Source: Streptomyces sp. DHE7-1 (lineage in GTDB: Bacteria > Actinomycetota > Actinomycetes > Streptomycetales > Streptomycetaceae). Taken from it: 64,000 nucleotides of DNA. The DNA lies in assembly GCA_016432725.1 (NCBI GenBank), contig JACJDG010000003.1, positions 1,116,001-1,180,000 of the forward strand. Reading direction: 5' to 3'. Position numbers and translations under genes: made by a program. Under the pieces are notes generated by a model that did not search any database, had not been told where the DNA came from, and was given only the letters and a program-made list of their open reading frames with translations. Position 1 is the stretch's first letter; the number at the start of each line of letters is the position of its first letter. Shown here piece after piece: positions 17,131 through 27,461 of the stretch.

Positions 17131-20100
17131 TCACGGGGTGAACCCGTCGAGGTCGAGCCAGTACTGGTCCTTGTCCGTCAGCCTGTTGCGGACGATGAAC
17201 TGTCCGAAGGGCCGCATGGACTGGGTGTTCTGGTTGTTGGAGATGGTGGCCCGGCCGCACTTCTCGTTCCACTCGGGCAGCGGGTAGCGGGGGTCGGACA
17301 GCAGGTGCCAGACGCCGTCGCCGCCCTTCTTGGCGTAGGTCTGCAGGCACTCGTCACCGGAGGCGACCGGGTTGTATCCGTTTGCCATGCCGGCGCTGTC
17401 GTAGCTGGCGGCGAAGGCGAACTCGTCGCAGGACGGCCGGTCGTCCTTGGGCGGGTCCCCTCGTTCAGTTCCGGGGACAGGGTGACGTCCTGGTTGCGTG
17501 GCCAGCTGGTGGGGCAGATGACCTCGCGGTTGGCGGTGCTCTGCTTCTTGGTGGGATCGCTCGCCGACATCACGTTGCTGCCGAGGTAGGTGAGCGGCGT
17601 GCCCAGGGTCTTGCTGCCGAAGTGCCCGGGGAGCTTGTTCTGGACGAGCCAGGCGTGGGCGGCCGCGGCGGGGAACTTCTTGGAGTTCATCACGTAGGTC
17701 GGCTTGTACCGGTCGAACACGCAGCCCGGGTAGGCCTGCGGGACGGTGGAGTCGCAGCGGATCTGCGCCTCGGCGCCGCTGGTGACGTCCGTGTCGTTGG
17801 AGGACATGACACCGCCGATCTCGCCCCGCATGGACCACTTGAGGAACGCCAGGTCGGACGGCCTGGACTCACCCCAGTTCCAGATCTGCGACATGGAGTA
17901 CACGTGGTGGTCGCCCAGGCCGTACTCCCACCACAGGTTGCCGGAGTCGGAGCGCGGGCCGTTCTTCTTGCAGTCCAGGGAGCAGGAGTCGTCGACGGTG
18001 AGGTAGATCGGCTCGGTCGCCGCTTCGCCGGACGCGTCGACGATCCGGAACTTGAACGCGGTGTTCCAGCCGATCTCGTCGGAGTACAGCTTCATCTCGG
18101 CCTGGAACTCGAAGGTCGCGGTACCGGTGACCTCCCCGTTGACCGACTTGACGAACCCGAAGCGGCCCTTGATGCAGCCTTCGGTGCGGTTGGTCCAGAT
18201 CTTGCGGCTGGTCCCCCAGCCGAAGGGCTTGGCCGCGCACCAGGGGACGTAGGTGTGCTTCGGGTCGGAGTACTGCTGCTGGATGGAGTCCAGCGGGTCA
18301 CCGATGCTCACCCCGTCGGGGTCATGTCCTGCGGAGTGGTGAGGTCGCCGGGCTGCGGAGAGCTGACGTCCGGGTCGGAGAAGGCGATGTTCGGCATGCC
18401 GTCGTAGTTGCCGGGCACGAACGCGACGGCGTCGTAGGCGATGTCCTTGTCGCCGGTGCCACCGCTGTTGAAGTTCGACAGGCTGACTTCCGGGATGCTG
18501 TCGTTGAACCGGTAGGCGCCCAGGTCGACCCACTTGTTCGACTGGTTGGCGGACTGGGAGACCGTCTTGGTCTTCACACCGAACGCCGTCTTGATGCGGT
18601 AGTCGGCCTCGCCGGTCTGGGCCCCGTGGTCGGGGATGTGCGCGTACACCTTCGCCTGGCCGCCGGGGACCGCCTTGCCCAGCTTCCAGGTGCCGGTGAC
18701 CTCCATCCGGTCGGCCTTGTCGCCGGACTCGGGCTGGCGGGTGTGGGCGAACCAGAAGTGGTTGCCGTAGCCGGCACCGATCTGGTGCGTGTCCATCTTG
18801 CCGGGGTAGGTGCCGTTCCACGCGTGGTAGCTGAGGGTGAACGTGCCGTCCGACTTGACGGGACCGCAACTGCGGCCGGCGGAGCCGGCGGGGGTGACAC
18901 CGTCGTCGACGTCGTCGACGATCAGGGCGTCGGAGGCCAGACCGCTGCTGCAGCGCGGCGGGTAGGAGTTGGCGTCCGGCTGCTCGGGGTAGCTGGTGTT
19001 GAAGCGGTGCACCTGGTTGCCGCACTGCGCGCCGGTGGTGCAGTTCTTCCACTGGACGGACTTGTTCCACCAGCAGTGCAGCCAGTGCGGGTTGGTGTCA
19101 CTGGTGCCGGAGTCGAGCGTGCAGGCGCCCTGGCCGGGGTCGTTGGAGTCGTTGTCGCCGATCTTGGACGGCTCGCAGCTGTTGGAGGAGTCGCAGAACA
19201 GGTCGACGGGCGGCTTGGCGTTGCTGCGGTCGCCGATGGTGTTCCACCAGGCGGGGCGGTATCCGGCCTGCATGTCGCCCGGGGCGAACATGGCGGAGAT
19301 GGGGCGGGCGGCCCAGCCGATCACCTTCTCCTCGTACGGCCAGTCCTGCGGGTGCGCGGCGTGGCTGTAGTCGTCGCCGCCGACCGCGCTCTCCAGGAAG
19401 GGCAGCCGGTTGGCCTTCCACAGCGGGTTGGCCGGGTTGTTGGTCCAGCCCACGCCCTGGTGCCCGGCGGAGTCCGCGTCGGCGTAGAAGCCGGAGTTGT
19501 ACGCCCACAGGGCGAAGAACCAGTTCTCGATCCACTGCGGGTGGCCGTCGTTGACCTTGAGCCCGGCCTTGCGGGTCTCGTTCCACTTCTGGGAGAGGAT
19601 CTGCGCGCCGGCCGCGATGTTCGCGGTGTAGTCGAGTGCGACGGCCTCCTGCTGGAGGACGGACTTGGTGGGCTGGTCGTGGCCGGGCAGGCGCATGCCG
19701 TCCGTGGCCTGGGTGATGCCGTAGCCGCAGTCCGCCTTGGACCAGTCGATCTTCCAGGGGTCGTTCTGGGTGCCGTCGGCGGAGTACTTGATGCCGTAGA
19801 AGTTGCCGATGAGGCTGTTGGCGGTCACGCCGGGGACGGCGTAGCGGCCCGCCTGCCACATGTTGGACTCCTGGGCGGTGACGCCGAGGAGGATCTGCGC
19901 GGGGATGTGCCAGCGGTCGTTGGTGCCGTCCTCGGTGTCGAGCCGGCCGTTGGGGTCGCCCTCAAGTACCGTCGCCGGGAACAGGCCCTGCGGCTGGTAG
20001 CCGCCCATCCCGGTGCCCTTCCAGTTGGGCGAGCGGTAGAAGTCGAGCTTGCCGACGACGGCCTGGTCCACGGCCCATTCCACCTGGCGCGGGGTGGGCT

Positions 20101-21508
20101 GGAAGGCCATCTTGCGCACGTCGTTGCGGGCCACGCCGCAGGTGCGTTCCGTCTCGTCCTCGCTGGGCCCGGTGGGCGACGCCGACAGCGGCTGGAGGCG
20201 CACGGTCTGTGTGGACGGGCCCCCGGACGTCTTCTCGGGCCGCGGCAGCGCGGGCGAGAAGGCCGCTCCCTGCCGGGCCGCCTTCCGCCCGCCGATCCGG
20301 TTCTTCCCGGGGCGGGAGTCCAGGGTGACGGTCGTGCCGCTGTGCAGCAGGCGCATTGTCATGCGGGCCGTGCGGGCGCCGGCCGCCTCGTCGCCGCGCA
20401 GGGGTGCCGCCTCGCCGTCCGCCCATGCCGTGGTGACGGCGGCGTGGCCGTGGCTGGAGATCAGGGCGCCCTTGGCGATGTGGCCGGGGTTCCTGACGGT
20501 CCCGGGCAGGGTGCCGGTGGTCTTCGCCCTGCCGGTGACGAACACGGTTCCGTCGGCCGAGGACGCCAGGTCCCAGTCGGTCAGCCTGCCTTGGGCGACG
20601 GTGGTGGCCCTGGCGTGCTTCCGGCCGAGCCGGGCCGCGTCCAGGTGGAGCGCGTAGCCGGTGGACGTCTTCCGGGTGCCGCTGGTCCTGGTGCGGTCGA
20701 TGTAGGTCACACCGCCCGCGCTGTCCACGGTGAGCTGGAAGGGGACCGTCCGCGTGGCGGCGATCTCGGTGAGCCTGCCCTTGGCGCGCGCGCTCACCAG
20801 CCGGTTGCCGTGCGCGGCGACGATGCCGTTCCGGGTGGGCACGGCCGAGGTGACCTCGCCGGGATAGGTGAGCGGCGCGTCCTGCCGGCCGGTGGCCGCG
20901 TCGACCCGGATCAGGCGGGACCGCTGGCTCTTGTCGCCGTCGTCCGAGAGCTGGGTGAAGACGGCCTGCTCACCGGTGCCGCAGCCCGGGGAGAAGTAGG
21001 CGAGCGACGCGGTGAAGGGCAGCTTGGTGACCTTGCCCGTGGTGAGGTCCACGAGGGCGGTGAACGCGCCCCGGGCCATCAGTTCGGGCTTGTTGGTGAA
21101 CGTGCGCGGCGCGTAGGCGACGGCGGCGCGCCTGCCCGAGGCGGTCAGGCAGGCGTTGCCGATCCAGCCGTCCGTGTCGAAGCCCGGCTCGCTGAGCGTG
21201 GCGGCGGTCTTCCACGCGTAGCCGTCCTTCTCGCCGGCCACGAGCAGGTGGAATCCGGTGGCGTCGCCGGAGGTGGTGAAGGCGCGGTCGGAGGACTTCC
21301 GGTAGTGCTCGCCGAGTGCCTTGGACCGGTTCCCGGCGGGTACCGAGGCGGGCTTGTCGACGTCCTTGGTGTGGGGAGCCCTCCACTGGGTGGCGCCCTT
21401 GGGCGGTGCGGGTTCGGCCGCTTGCGCGGGCAGGGTGAGCGGCAGTGTGAGCGCGGTGGCCACCAGGGTGACGACCGGCACCGACAGCCGCTGTCTTATC
21501 GGCTTCAA
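17131..21508 (-). CDS. Secreted multidomain SLT / golvesin / NucA-NucB nuclease protein
   Basis: Repaired length 1,459 residues. Signal peptide: MKPIRQRLSVPV then a hydrophobic core ending LPAQAA. Next is a repeat-rich region resembling a beta-propeller (about 40-430). A transglycosylase SLT-like domain follows at about 530-700 (ILLGVTAQESNMWQAGRY, CGYGITQATDGM). A golvesin-like cell-wall domain lies at about 890-1050 (AKVYAHIPDHGAQTGEADY, SNKWVDLGAYRF). The last 150 residues match NucA/NucB DNases (SCDEFAFAASYDSAGM, FGQFIVRNRLTDKDQYWLD). The TTG at 21506-21508 has AAGGAA 6 bp upstream. Two bases are lost in G runs, near 18313 and 17458. It may act on neighbouring cells or during its own development. 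Confidence 0.85.
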
Positions 21509-21874
21509 CGGTTTCCTTCGGATGGTCGGAGTTCGCCGTGGCGGTGGCCGCCGCGCGCACCGGCGCCCGCGTCCGGACGCGGCGTCCTCGACCCGAAAAG
21601 ACTGCCATGAACATGCCAATAGCTGGCGGAATCGCGCACATCGCCCCCTTGCCACGTGCACCCTCTCGGGTTACATGATCAATTCAGGCGGGATCCTATA
21701 CAGCGCCGGAAACGGAAGTCGAACACTCGTCCAAGGCTCCCGCCGGCGCGCTCACCGGGGGCGGCGGACGTCCTCAACTCCCGTCGGCGGCACCGGACGT
21801 GGCCCCGCGTGCTGGACGCGCGGCCGGGGAGACGTGAGACTCGACGGGATCCCAGCTCCCGGTGCTCCAGGACG
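21509..21874. other. Divergent control region, nuclease protein / DUF779 gene
   Basis: 366 bp, clearly richer in A+T than its surroundings around 21600-21720. It must hold the promoter of the minus-strand secreted protein; a TTGATC and a TATAGGAT occur on that strand near 21680-21705, but their spacing does not settle a promoter. No ORF here is supported. Confidence 0.45.
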
Positions 21875-22240
21875 GTGACCGTGCAAGAGGAACTGCCCCG
21901 CGTCGAACTCACCCCGCAGGCGGCCGAGCTGGTCCGCCGGCTGCGTGCCGCGCACGGACCGCTGATGTTCCATCAGTCCGGCGGCTGCTGCGACGGCAGC
22001 GCGCCCATGTGCTACCCGGACGGCGAGTTCCGCACCGGCGGTTCCGACGTGCTGCTGGCCGAACTGGCGGTGGACGGCGTCGAGGAGCCCGTGACCTTCT
22101 GGATGTCGCGGAGCCAGTACGAGGTCTGGAGCCACACCCGGCTGATCGTGGACGTCGTACCCGGACGAGGGAGCGGTTTCTCGCTGGAGGCACCCGAGGG
22201 GGTGCGTTTTCTCACCCGTTCTCGCGTAGTCGACGCCTAG
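21875..22240 (+). CDS. DUF779 domain protein
   Basis: 121 residues. Cys-rich block typical of DUF779: MFHQSGGCCDGSAPMCYPDG, then EEPVTFWMSRSQYEVWSHTR and RGSGFSLEAPEGVRFLTRS. DUF779 genes usually sit beside aldehyde dehydrogenase genes (family knowledge); here the nearest such gene is 9 kb away. The cysteines suggest metal binding. The GTG at 21875 is the likely start, with a weak Shine-Dalgarno; GTG 21881 is an alternative. Function unknown. Confidence 0.82.
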   Translation: MTVQEELPRVELTPQAAELVRRLRAAHGPLMFHQSGGCCDGSAPMCYPDGEFRTGGSDVLLAELAVDGVEEPVTFWMSRSQYEVWSHTRLIVDVVPGRGSGFSLEAPEGVRFLTRSRVVDA

Positions 22241-22316
22241 CCGTCCCGTACGTCACCGTCGTCTGGTGCACTTCCCCTGAGTGCTGACGGCAGTTGACGA
22301 GTCATCAGGGGGCGCG

Positions 22317-23557
22317 ATGAAACGGGACGGACGGCGGACGAGGGCGGGCAGATCGGCTCTCACGGTGCTCACGGCGTTCGGTGTGCTGGCCGGCGCGGCC
22401 CTGACGGGGCGGCGCCGGCCAGTGGCGTACCGGAGGGCGGCACCGGCAGGCGGATCGCCCCGGGGGTCACGTACCGGGAGTTCGACATCACGGCGGCGGC
22501 CGGGCGCACCCACGCCCATCTGCTTACCGTCGACCTGGGCAACCCGCACGTCCGGGTGGACCTGCTGCACCCCGGGCGGTGGCCGCCCGGGCGACCGTGT
22601 CCCGGCTGGCGGACACGGCCGGCGCGGTCGCCGGAGTCAACGGCGACTTCTTCGACATCACCGAGACCCAGCACCCGGGCGTCGAGGCCACCGGGGCCAC
22701 CGTGGGTCCGGCGGTGGCGGGCGGGCGGGTGCTCAAGGCGGCGGTGCCCGACGGACAGCGGTTCGGGCCGGCGCTGCCGCCCGGGACCACCACACGGGAG
22801 GTGCTCGGGGTGGGCACCGACCGGCGGGCCCGCCTGGACCGCCTCTCCCTCACCGGCTCCGTGACGACACCCGGGGGAGGCTCCGGCTGGGCGGCCTCAA
22901 CCAGTACGCGCTGCCGCAGAACTCGGTGGGCGCGTTCACCTCCCGGTGGGGCGGCGTCTCCCGGGCGCGCGCCGTCTGCGGCACGGACACCGACCGGGCG
23001 GCGCCCTGCGGCACCGACGCCTACGAGGTGACGGTGCGCGGTGGCCGGGTGGTCGCCGGCGCCGGCAGACCGGGCAGCGGTCCGATCCCCTCGGGCACCA
23101 CGGTGCTGGTGGGCCGCGAGCGGGGGCGCGGGAGCTGCGCGAGCTGGCCGTGGGCGACCCGGTGTCCGTGACTCACGGCCTGGTGGCGGCCACCGCCAAG
23201 GTGCCCTACGCGTTCGCGATCGGCGGCTGTCCGGTGCTCCGTGACGGCACGCCGCTGTCCGGACTCGACGACAGCACCTCCGCCGTCCGCACCGTCGCCG
23301 GCCTCCGGGGCGGCGGACGGCAGATGCTGCTGCTGGCGCTGGACGGCGCCGACGACTCCCGTACCGGCCTGACGATCGCCGAGGAGGCGGCCACCATGCG
23401 CGGCCTGGGCGCCTCCGACGCGTTCAACCTCGACGGCGGCGGGTCGAGCGAGATGGTCACCCGCGACAGGGGCGCGAGCGGCGTGACGGTCCGCAACCAT
23501 CCGAGCGGCGGCGCCGAACGCCCGGTGCCGAACGGCATCGGGGTCTTCTCCCGCTGA
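22317..23557 (+). CDS. Secreted phosphodiester glycosidase (NAGPA family)
   Basis: Repaired length about 414 residues. N-terminal signal peptide (SALTVLTAFGVLAGAALTG). The NAGPA-type core is visible in pieces: AVAGVNGDFFDITETQHPG, GTTTREVLGVG, LLLALDGADDSRTGLTI and SDAFNLDGGGSSEMV, the last being the family's signature. Expected to cleave glycosyl-phosphodiester bonds in extracellular or wall polymers. Four one-base losses (near 22405, 22578, 22880 and 23125) make it the most damaged gene in the window; restoring four bases gives a whole number of codons. Confidence 0.8.
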
Positions 23558-23566
23558 CCTCGCGGG

Positions 23567-23761
23567 TCACGGCCGCAGGCTGCTCACCAGGTCGGCCGTC
23601 GCGGTGAGCCCGCTGTGGATGGTCGGCGCCATGCTGGTGCTGGCCAGGTAGAACCCGAGCAGCATGCAGACCAGGGCGTGCGACATCTTCAGCGCGCCGT
23701 TGCGGATGAACACCACCGCCAGGATCAGGAGCAGCAGCACCACAGAGATGGAAATGGCCAT
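23567..23761 (-). CDS. Small membrane protein of unknown function
   Basis: 64 residues, start ATG at 23759-23761 with a very strong Shine-Dalgarno (GGAGGAGG). Two hydrophobic stretches: ISISVVLLLLILAVVFIR and ALVCMLLGFYLASTSM, separated by a short basic loop. The end, APTIHSGLTATADLVSSL, is amphipathic. I believe similar small proteins are common in actinobacteria but I do not recognise a named family. It faces the glycosidase gene tail to tail, 9 bp apart. Confidence 0.7.
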   Translation of the reverse strand: MAISISVVLLLLILAVVFIRNGALKMSHALVCMLLGFYLASTSMAPTIHSGLTATADLVSSLRP

Positions 23762-23863
23762 CGTCAACCTCCTCCGCCACGCCCCTTGAGCGGCGTTCGG
23801 CCGCAAGTGTGGCGTAGTGGAGGGTTTGTGCGGGTGGCTGACGTGTCCTCCGATCGTGTGATG

Positions 23864-24040
23864 TCAGACGGACGGGTGTGCGTCGAGGAAGGCCTTCAGG
23901 CCGGTGAGGTCGTCGGTGTCGAGGTGGTCGACGCCGGCCGCGAGGAGTTCCGCCCACGGCGCGTCGCGGGCCGGTCCGGCTGTGTCCGGGGTGGCCCGGA
24001 ACCTGACGCGCTGCCCGCGCGCGTGCGCGGCACCGGGGAT
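23864..24040 (-). pseudogene. C-terminal remnant of a phosphatidylinositol phospholipase C-like phosphodiesterase
   Basis: Minus-strand frame ending at 23864 reads GAAHARGQRVRFRATPDTAG followed by WAELLAAGVDHLDTDDLTGL and KAFLDAHPSV. This is the usual ending of secreted GDPD/PI-PLC-like phosphodiesterases. The frame loses similarity upstream of about 24040 and meets a terminator at 24103, so only about 60 residues of the gene remain. No start codon or signal peptide is present. Confidence 0.65.
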
Positions 24041-24102
24041 GCCGAAGGATTGGGCCGGACTGCCGCCCCCTGTTCACTCCGTCGCGCGGGCCCGCGCACG
24101 CG

Positions 24103-24131
24103 GAAGCCCGCCCCGGGGCGGGGCGGGCTTC
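24103..24131. terminator. Hairpin after the acyl-CoA dehydrogenase operon
   Basis: Perfect 12-bp inverted repeat (gaagcccgcccc) at 24103-24114 and 24120-24131, just beyond the stop of the minus-strand operon at 24144. Confidence 0.85.
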
Positions 24132-24143
24132 ACACGCCGTGCG

Positions 24144-25226
24144 TCAGGGTGCCCGCAGGTCGACCAGCGCGACCAGTGCCTCGCGGTGGGCGCCCGCCGT
24201 GCCGTAGGCGATCGAGCCGGCCTTGGCGCGCTTCAGGTGCAGGTGCGCGGGGTGTTCCCAGGTCATCCCGATCCCGCCGTGGAGCTGGACCGCCTCCTCG
24301 GTGGCGCGGACGGCCACCGGCCCGGCGTAGGCCTGGGCGACGGCCACCGTGACGTCGGTGTCCGCGCCGGTGGCGAGGGCGTCGGCGGCGGCCCGGGCGG
24401 CGGCCCGGAGGCTGACGACCTCGAGCCAGAGCTGGGCGAGCCGGTGCTTGAGCGCCTGGAAGCCGCCGACCGGCCGGTTGAACTGCTTGCGTTCCTTCAG
24501 GTACCGCACGGTCTCGGTCAACGCCCAGTCGGCCACGCCCAGTTGTTCGGAGGCGAGCAGTCCGGCGCCGGCCCGCAGGGCCCGTCGCACGGCCGGTTCC
24601 GCGTCGCCGACGCGGCGTCCGGGCGCTCCGTCGAGCGTGACGGTGGCGACCGGACGGGTCAGGTCGAGGGAGACCTGCGCGGTGACGGTCGCCGTCCCGG
24701 CGGCCACGGCGTACAGCCCGCCGTCGTCGGCCGGGACGAGCAGGACGTCGGCCGCGGTCGCGTCCGCCACGCCGGTCAGCTCACCGTGCAGCGAGCCGTT
24801 CTCCACCCGCGCGGTGCGAGGGCGGGCGTCCGGGGCCGCGTGCAGTCCCACCGCGAGGACGCCGACCGTCCGGCCGGACGCCAGGCGGCCGAGCAACTCC
24901 TCGTCCCCGCAGGCCAGCAGGGCCTCGGTGGCGACGACCGCGCTGCTGAGATACGGCACCGGCGCGACGGCGCGCCCCAGTTCCTCGAGGACGACGGCGG
25001 CCTCGCGGTGGGTCGCGCCCTGGCCGCCCAGCGCCTCGGGCACCAGCAGTCCGGCCAGGCCCATGCCGTCGGCGAGGGACTTCCACAGCGCGAGGTCGTG
25101 CGGGGCGTCCGACTCGGTGCGGGCGATCACGCCGGCCGCGTCGCAGTGGTCCGTGAGCAGATCGCGGACGGCGGCGCGCAGCGCCTCTTCCTCCTCGGAG
25201 TAGAGGAGATCCGGCTGGGTGCTCAT
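24144..25226 (-). CDS. Acyl-CoA dehydrogenase, short subunit
   Basis: 360 residues, shorter than the typical 380-390 and similar to the second subunit of heteromeric FadE pairs. Family blocks: GMGLAGLLVPEALGGQGATH near the N-terminus, KERKQFNRPVGGFQALKHRL and VQLHGGIGMTWEHPAHLHLK near the C-terminus. FAD-dependent alpha,beta-desaturation of an acyl-CoA is expected. It overlaps the longer partner by 4 bp (25223-25226), so a heterotetramer is likely. The acyl substrate is unknown. Confidence 0.88.
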   Translation of the reverse strand: MSTQPDLLYSEEEEALRAAVRDLLTDHCDAAGVIARTESDAPHDLALWKSLADGMGLAGLLVPEALGGQGATHREAAVVLEELGRAVAPVPYLSSAVVATEALLACGDEELLGRLASGRTVGVLAVGLHAAPDARPRTARVENGSLHGELTGVADATAADVLLVPADDGGLYAVAAGTATVTAQVSLDLTRPVATVTLDGAPGRRVGDAEPAVRRALRAGAGLLASEQLGVADWALTETVRYLKERKQFNRPVGGFQALKHRLAQLWLEVVSLRAAARAAADALATGADTDVTVAVAQAYAGPVAVRATEEAVQLHGGIGMTWEHPAHLHLKRAKAGSIAYGTAGAHREALVALVDLRAP

Positions 25227-26407
25227 CGGGCCAGGTCCTTCCAGGCGACGTCCTTGTCGGTGCGCGGCTCGGCCGGCAGGCCGAGGACACGCTCGGCGAC
25301 GATGTTCAGCAGGACCTCGCTGGTCCCGCCCTCGATGCTGTTGCCCTTGGAGCGCAGGTAGCGGTATCCGGCGTCGCGGCCGGTGAAGTCCACCAGTTCG
25401 GGGCGGCGCATGGTCCAGTCGTCGTACAGCAGCCCTTCCTCACCGCGGAGTTCGACCTCCAGGCCGCTGATCTCCTGGTTGAGGCGGGCGAAGGCGAGCT
25501 TCATGCCGGCGCCCTCGGGGCCGGGCTGGCCGGCGACGAGCTGCTGGCGCAGGCGTTCACCGGTGAGGCGGGCCACCTCGGCCTCGACCCAGAGCTTCAG
25601 CAGCCGTTGGTGCAGGTCGTGGGTGCGCAGCTCCGGCCGCTCGCGCCAGGTCTTCGTCACCGGGCCGATCATGCCGCCCTCGCGGGGCAGCCGCATGCCG
25701 CCGATGGCGACCCGCTCGTTGTTCAGCGTGGTCTGCGCGACCCGCCAGCCGTCCCCGATCTCGCCGAGGCGCCGGCTGTCGGGGATGCGGACGTCCGTCA
25801 GGAAGACCTCGTTGAACTCGGCCTCGCCGGTGATCTGGCGCAGCGGGCGCACCTCGACGCCCGGGTCGGTCATGTCGCAGAGGAAGTAGGTGATGCCCCG
25901 GTGCTTCGGCAGGTCCGGGTCGGTGCGGGCGATGAGGATGGCCCAGCGGGCGAGGTGGGCGCTGGAGGTCCACACCTTCTGCCCGTTGACCACCCAGTCC
26001 CCTTCGCTCCCGCGGACCGCCCGGGTGCCGAGCGCGGCCAGGTCGGAGCCGGCGCCCGGCTCGCTGAAGAGCTGGCACCAGACCTCCTCGCCGGTCCACA
26101 GGGGCCGCAGGAAGCGCCGCTTCTGCTCCTCCGTGCCGTACCTGAGGATCGTCGGCGCCGCCATGCCGAGGCCGATGCCGATGCGCCGGGGGTCGTTGTC
26201 CGGGGCGCCGGCGGCCTCGAGTTCGGCGTCCACGACGGCCTGCAGGGAACGTGGGGCGTCCAGCCCGCCGAGGCCGGCCGGGAAGTGCACCCAGGCCAGG
26301 CCCGCGTCGAACCGGGCCCGCAGGAAGTCCAGGCGCCCGGTGCCGGCCGGCGGGTGTGCGGCCAGCAAATCCTGTGTACGGCGGCGCAGTTCCGCTGCGT
26401 CGGTCAT
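25223..26407 (-). CDS. Acyl-CoA dehydrogenase, long subunit
   Basis: 394 residues. ACAD signatures: CQLFSEPGAGSDLAALGTRA, DWVVNGQKVWTSSAHLARW and SIEGGTSEVLLNIVAERVLG, where the Glu is the probable catalytic base. It is the middle gene of a three-gene minus-strand operon with 4-bp overlaps on both sides (MDR reductase upstream, short ACAD downstream). The arrangement matches fatty-acid or sterol side-chain beta-oxidation modules of actinobacteria. Confidence 0.9.
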   Translation of the reverse strand: MTDAAELRRRTQDLLAAHPPAGTGRLDFLRARFDAGLAWVHFPAGLGGLDAPRSLQAVVDAELEAAGAPDNDPRRIGIGLGMAAPTILRYGTEEQKRRFLRPLWTGEEVWCQLFSEPGAGSDLAALGTRAVRGSEGDWVVNGQKVWTSSAHLARWAILIARTDPDLPKHRGITYFLCDMTDPGVEVRPLRQITGEAEFNEVFLTDVRIPDSRRLGEIGDGWRVAQTTLNNERVAIGGMRLPREGGMIGPVTKTWRERPELRTHDLHQRLLKLWVEAEVARLTGERLRQQLVAGQPGPEGAGMKLAFARLNQEISGLEVELRGEEGLLYDDWTMRRPELVDFTGRDAGYRYLRSKGNSIEGGTSEVLLNIVAERVLGLPAEPRTDKDVAWKDLAR

Positions 26408-27374
26408 GCGGCGGCTCCCTTGTCCAGGACCACGGCCACCCGGCCGGTGGTCACCCCGTCGGCGACCCGCTGGACGGCGTCGGCGGCGCCGTCCAGCGGC
26501 ACCCGCTCGCTCACCAGCGGCTTGATCGCGCCCGCCGCGGCCAGCTCGGTGAGCTGTTCGTGGCAGTGCAGGACCAGCCCGGGGTCCTTGGTGTTGTACA
26601 GGCCCCAGTGCAGGCCGAGGATCGCGTAGTTCTTCACCAGGGCGTGGTTGAGGGCGGGGCTCGGGATGGCGCCGCTGGCGAACCCGACGACGACGATCCG
26701 CCCCTCGAAGGCGACGAGCTTGGCGGACTGGGCGTAGGCCTCGCCGCCGACGGGGTCGTAGATCACGTCGGCGCCCCGGCCGCCGGTGGCCTCCTTCACG
26801 GCCGCGACGACGTCCTCGGCGCGCCGGTCGACGACCACGTCGCAGCCCAGCTCGCGGGCGACGGCGGCCTTCTCGGCGCCGCCGACCACGCCGATGACGG
26901 TGGCGCCCGCGGCCTTGCCGAGCTGTACGGCCGCGCTTCCGACCCCACCGGCGGCGGCGTGCACCAGCAGGGTCTCCCCCGCCTCCAGGCGGGCCCGGCG
27001 GTGCAGCCCGAACCAGCCGGTCTGGTAGCCGATGTGCAGCGCGGCGGCCTCGGCGTCGTCAAGGGAGCCGGGCGCGGGCAGCAGCGCGCGGGCGTCGGCG
27101 ACGGCGTACTCGGCGAAACCGCCGTACGGCAGCGCGGGGTTGGCGATCACCCGGCGGCCGTCCTCGGTCTCGGCGCAGATCTCCACGCCGGGCGTGAACG
27201 GCAGCGGGGGCGCACCTGGTAATGCCCCCGGCAGAGCAGGGCGTCCGGGAAGTTGATGTTGGCGGCACGCACGCGCAGCAGCACCTGGCCGTCACCGGGC
27301 GTGGGCCGCTCCACCTCCGCCAGGCGCATCACCTCGCGCGGCTCGCCGTTCTCGTGCACTTGCCATGCCTGCAT
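26404..27374 (-). CDS. Quinone oxidoreductase-like zinc-independent MDR protein
   Basis: Repaired length 323 residues. The NADPH-binding motif LVHAAAGGVGSAAVQLGKAA and the segment ANINFPDALLCRGHYQ are typical of the QOR branch of medium-chain reductases. No structural-zinc cysteine cluster is seen, as usual for QOR. ATG 27374 starts the operon with the two acyl-CoA dehydrogenases. One C is lost in a run near 27210, joining VRPP to LPFTPGVEICAET. Probable NADPH-dependent enoyl or quinone reduction; substrate unknown. Confidence 0.87.
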
Positions 27375-27461
27375 GCGGGGCCTCCACGGGACTGCTTCGT
27401 CTGACCGGGTTCCGACGGCATACTAAGCGGTCGCTTGCCGATCAGGGAACAGTAGTCCGCG

